A stretch of DNA of 64,000 nucleotides from Kastovskya adunca ATA6-11-RM4 (GTDB taxonomy: Bacteria; Cyanobacteriota; Cyanobacteriia; Cyanobacteriales; Coleofasciculaceae): positions 1 to 64,000 of the forward strand of contig JAHHHJ010000006.1 of NCBI GenBank assembly GCA_019359445.1, read 5' to 3'. Under the pieces are notes generated by a model. That model was not told where the DNA came from. It made no database searches and saw only the letters and a list, made by a program, of their open reading frames with translations. How positions within the stretch are numbered: the stretch's first letter is position 1; every line of letters begins with the position of its first letter. The position numbers and the translations under genes are program-made. This document shows, one piece after another, positions 61,962 through 64,000 of the stretch.

Positions 61962-64000
61962 TCACCTTTTATCCTTCATATGTTTGTCAGTCTGAACTTT
62001 TTCTCCACAGGAGTGAATTAATTTTGCCACTAAGCCTGTCCAACCCGTTTGATGGTTGGCTCCTAAACCTGCACCTGTATCTCCCTGAAAATATTCATGG
62101 AAGAGAATTAAATTTTGCCAATGCGGGTTTGTTTGAAAGGTTTCAATGTCACCATAAACCGGTCTTTGATTGGCAGAGTTTTGTTGAAAAATTCTCATCA
62201 GTCTTCGAGAAATTTCATTAGCTACCTCTAAAAGCGTCATTTCTTGACCCGAACCCGTGGGACATTCAACTTTGAAATTGTCTCCTAAATAGTCATGGAA
62301 TTTTTCCAGAGATTCAATCATCAAAAAATTTACCGGAAACCAAATTGGGCCGCGCCAGTTAGAGTTGCCGCCGAACATTCCCGTTGTCGATTCGGCCGGT
62401 TCATAAGCGACTTTATAAGTCTGCCCCTCGGCGTCAAAGATGTAGGGATTGTCGCGGTGAAACTGAGATAGGGAACGGATACCGTAGTCACTGAAAAATT
62501 CAGTTTCATCGAGCATTCGTTGAAGAACTTTTTTAAACCGCTCTAAGTTAACAATTGCTAAAAGTCTTCTTGCTTCCTCCCCGGCGGTTTCCATAGAAGC
62601 AATATTTTTTTGCAAATCGGGACGATTTTTGATGAACCATTCCATGCGGCGTCTAAAGTTGGGTAGTGCCTCTAAGGTTTTTGGTTCAATGGTTTTAAGG
62701 GCAAACAAGGGAACAAGTCCAACCATAGAACGAACTTTGATATGGATGCGATCGCCGTGGGGAAAATGCAGCACATCATAGTAAAATCCATCTTCCTCAT
62801 CCCATAAAGGAATATCCGTTTCCCCCAGATGATTGATCGCATCAGCGATGTACAGGAAATGCTCAAAGAACTTGCTGGCAATGTCTTCGTAAACAGAATT
62901 GTGCTGGGCTAATTCCAGCGCGATCGCTAGCATATTAAGACAGAACATTCCCATCCAACTTGTTCCATCTGCCTGATCGAGATGTCCCCCTGTTGGTAGT
63001 TCAGCACTGCGGTCAAAAATCCCGATATTATCTAATCCGAGAAATCCTCCCTGAAAAACATTGTTCCCGCCTTCATCCTTGCGATTCACCCACCAGGTAA
63101 AGTTGAGCAATAACTTCTGAAACACCCGTTCTAAAAAATCTCGGTCAGCACGACCATAAATTTCTTTTTCAATCTGATAAACTCGCCATGTGCCCCAAGC
63201 ATGAACGGGGGGATTGACATCGCTAAAATGCCATTCATAGGCAGGAATTTGTCCATTGGGATGCAGATACCATTCCCGCGTTAATCGATCCATTTGCCGC
63301 TTGGCAAAGTCCGGATCGATCATGGCTAATGGTAGGACGTGGAATGCTAAATCCCAAGCCGCAAACCAAGGAAATTCCCATTTATCTGGCATGGAAAGGA
63401 TGTCATCGTTATACAGGTGAATCCAATCCTTGTTTCTGGCGTAGTCGCGCTGAGGGGTAGGTTGAGCCGGATCGCCCTTGAGCCAATCTTCGACAACGTA
63501 GTGATAGTATTGCTTTGTCCACAACAACCCTGCAAAGGCTTGTCGCTGCACGTTCCGCATGTCCGGTGCTAAACCTGGGGGAATGAAGCGTTCGTACAGT
63601 TCATCCGCTTCCTGCTGACGTTGCTTGAAGATTTGCTCAAACTCTTCGCCAAAGGGTGCTGTTAAATCAGAATTGTCGCTTAATCGCAGTTGAATGGTTT
63701 TGGTTTGATTGGCACCAATCTTCCAAAAGTAAGCCGCAGAAAATTTTGTACCGTTATTGTCGGGGTTTACAGCCTCTTTTTCTCCTGCAACGATGTAGTC
63801 ATTGATCCCATCTTTAACGTAGGGGGATTGATTTTTGGTTCCAAATAAGCGTTTGTAGTTCGTTTCATTTTCCGTAAAGAGTAACTCTTCCGGTTCTGCA
63901 CAGTAAAGCCAGCGATCGCCGAGAGTGGGATGAGAGGCTTCAATAACACTAACGGAGGAATCGGATTGCAACTCTCTTAGGTAAGGTTTCTCGCTCTTTT
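61962..64000 (-). CDS. GH63-like glucosidase, 5'-partial
   Basis: At least 679 residues visible; the frame is open to the window edge (KSEKPYLRE precedes the shown start), so the N-terminus is outside. The all-helical (alpha/alpha)6 toroid pattern with [53 protein letters not shown] and [17 protein letters not shown] matches the MGH/GH63-like glucosidase group of bacteria (mannosylglycerate/glucosylglycerate-type hydrolases). The substrate may be a compatible solute or glucan; inferred only. No signal can be judged. Confidence 0.88.
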   Translation of the reverse strand, partial: KSEKPYLRELQSDSSVSVIEASHPTLGDRWLYCAEPEELLFTENETNYKRLFGTKNQSPYVKDGINDYIVAGEKEAVNPDNNGTKFSAAYFWKIGANQTKTIQLRLSDNSDLTAPFGEEFEQIFKQRQQEADELYERFIPPGLAPDMRNVQRQAFAGLLWTKQYYHYVVEDWLKGDPAQPTPQRDYARNKDWIHLYNDDILSMPDKWEFPWFAAWDLAFHVLPLAMIDPDFAKRQMDRLTREWYLHPNGQIPAYEWHFSDVNPPVHAWGTWRVYQIEKEIYGRADRDFLERVFQKLLLNFTWWVNRKDEGGNNVFQGGFLGLDNIGIFDRSAELPTGGHLDQADGTSWMGMFCLNMLAIALELAQHNSVYEDIASKFFEHFLYIADAINHLGETDIPLWDEEDGFYYDVLHFPHGDRIHIKVRSMVGLVPLFALKTIEPKTLEALPNFRRRMEWFIKNRPDLQKNIASMETAGEEARRLLAIVNLERFKKVLQRMLDETEFFSDYGIRSLSQFHRDNPYIFDAEGQTYKVAYEPAESTTGMFGGNSNWRGPIWFPVNFLMIESLEKFHDYLGDNFKVECPTGSGQEMTLLEVANEISRRLMRIFQQNSANQRPVYGDIETFQTNPHWQNLILFHEYFQGDTGAGLGANHQTGWTGLVAKLIHSCGEKVQTDKHMKDKR

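Overview
This window comes from a cyanobacterium, most probably a filamentous one of the Microcoleus/Coleofasciculus/Oscillatoria kind. The evidence is the very frequent GCGATCGC (HIP1) octamer, NDH-1 genes ndhF1 and ndhD1 beside an RbcR-type LysR regulator, a PEP-CTERM protein, an HpsJ-type (hormogonium polysaccharide) protein, arrays of short heptamer and octamer repeats (STRRs), and the order DUF502-nusB-ftsY-PP2C-argH. The genus is inferred. No rRNA, tRNA, prophage, plasmid origin or CRISPR array was seen.

Layout. 0.3-4 kb: a pair of M16 peptidase genes (one with the zinc motif, one without) and a secreted peptidoglycan-binding protein. 4-10 kb: a TetR repressor divergent from a two-gene RND efflux operon. 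10-12 kb: two tandem paralogous single-pass membrane proteins sharing a DGYVHGQV motif. 12-15 kb: a HAD phosphatase, a catalytic-domain-less ArgRS-like (DALR) protein, and a Crp/Fnr regulator divergent from it. 15-19.5 kb: a minus-strand operon of a Ser/Thr kinase and two membrane-anchored periplasmic binding proteins, the nearer one frameshifted. 19.5-26 kb: rbcR, an NnrU-like protein, an atypical WCGLC thioredoxin, ndhF1 and ndhD1. 26-33.9 kb: a decayed IS200/IS605 tnpA, a soluble lytic transglycosylase, a GTPase, tlyA and a gamma-glutamyltransferase.

34-41.7 kb: a PEP-CTERM protein, an aspartase, a probable TnpB-element remnant, small conserved proteins, a DUF362 protein, inorganic pyrophosphatase (TTG start) and a metallo-beta-lactamase-fold protein that has lost its metal ligands. 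41.9-49.4 kb: a minus-strand housekeeping block (DUF502, nusB, ftsY, a GAF-SpoIIE phosphatase, a small membrane protein, argH). 49.8-57.5 kb: a glycosyltransferase, HpsJ, 6-phosphogluconolactonase, two FHA proteins, a phosphohexomutase and a LapA-like protein. 57.5-64 kb: a nuclease lipoprotein, an alpha/beta hydrolase, an operon of lipoprotein Mn-SOD plus a NOX/ferric-reductase-like flavocytochrome, and a GH63-like glucosidase running off the right edge.

The most interesting items are: (1) the ArgRS-derived DALR protein without a catalytic domain; (2) the kinase plus orphan binding-protein operon, which looks like a split sensor kinase and carries a 4-bp tandem-duplication frameshift; (3) the MBL-fold pseudoenzyme; (4) the SOD/NOX-like operon; (5) a composite repeat (heptads, heptads, spacer, octamers, inverted heptads) present in four copies; (6) IS200/IS605 relics, one with a possible omega-RNA-like end; and (7) the tandem DGYVHGQV proteins with a hairpin and 17-codon ORF upstream. 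Much of the window is ordinary core cyanobacterial genome.
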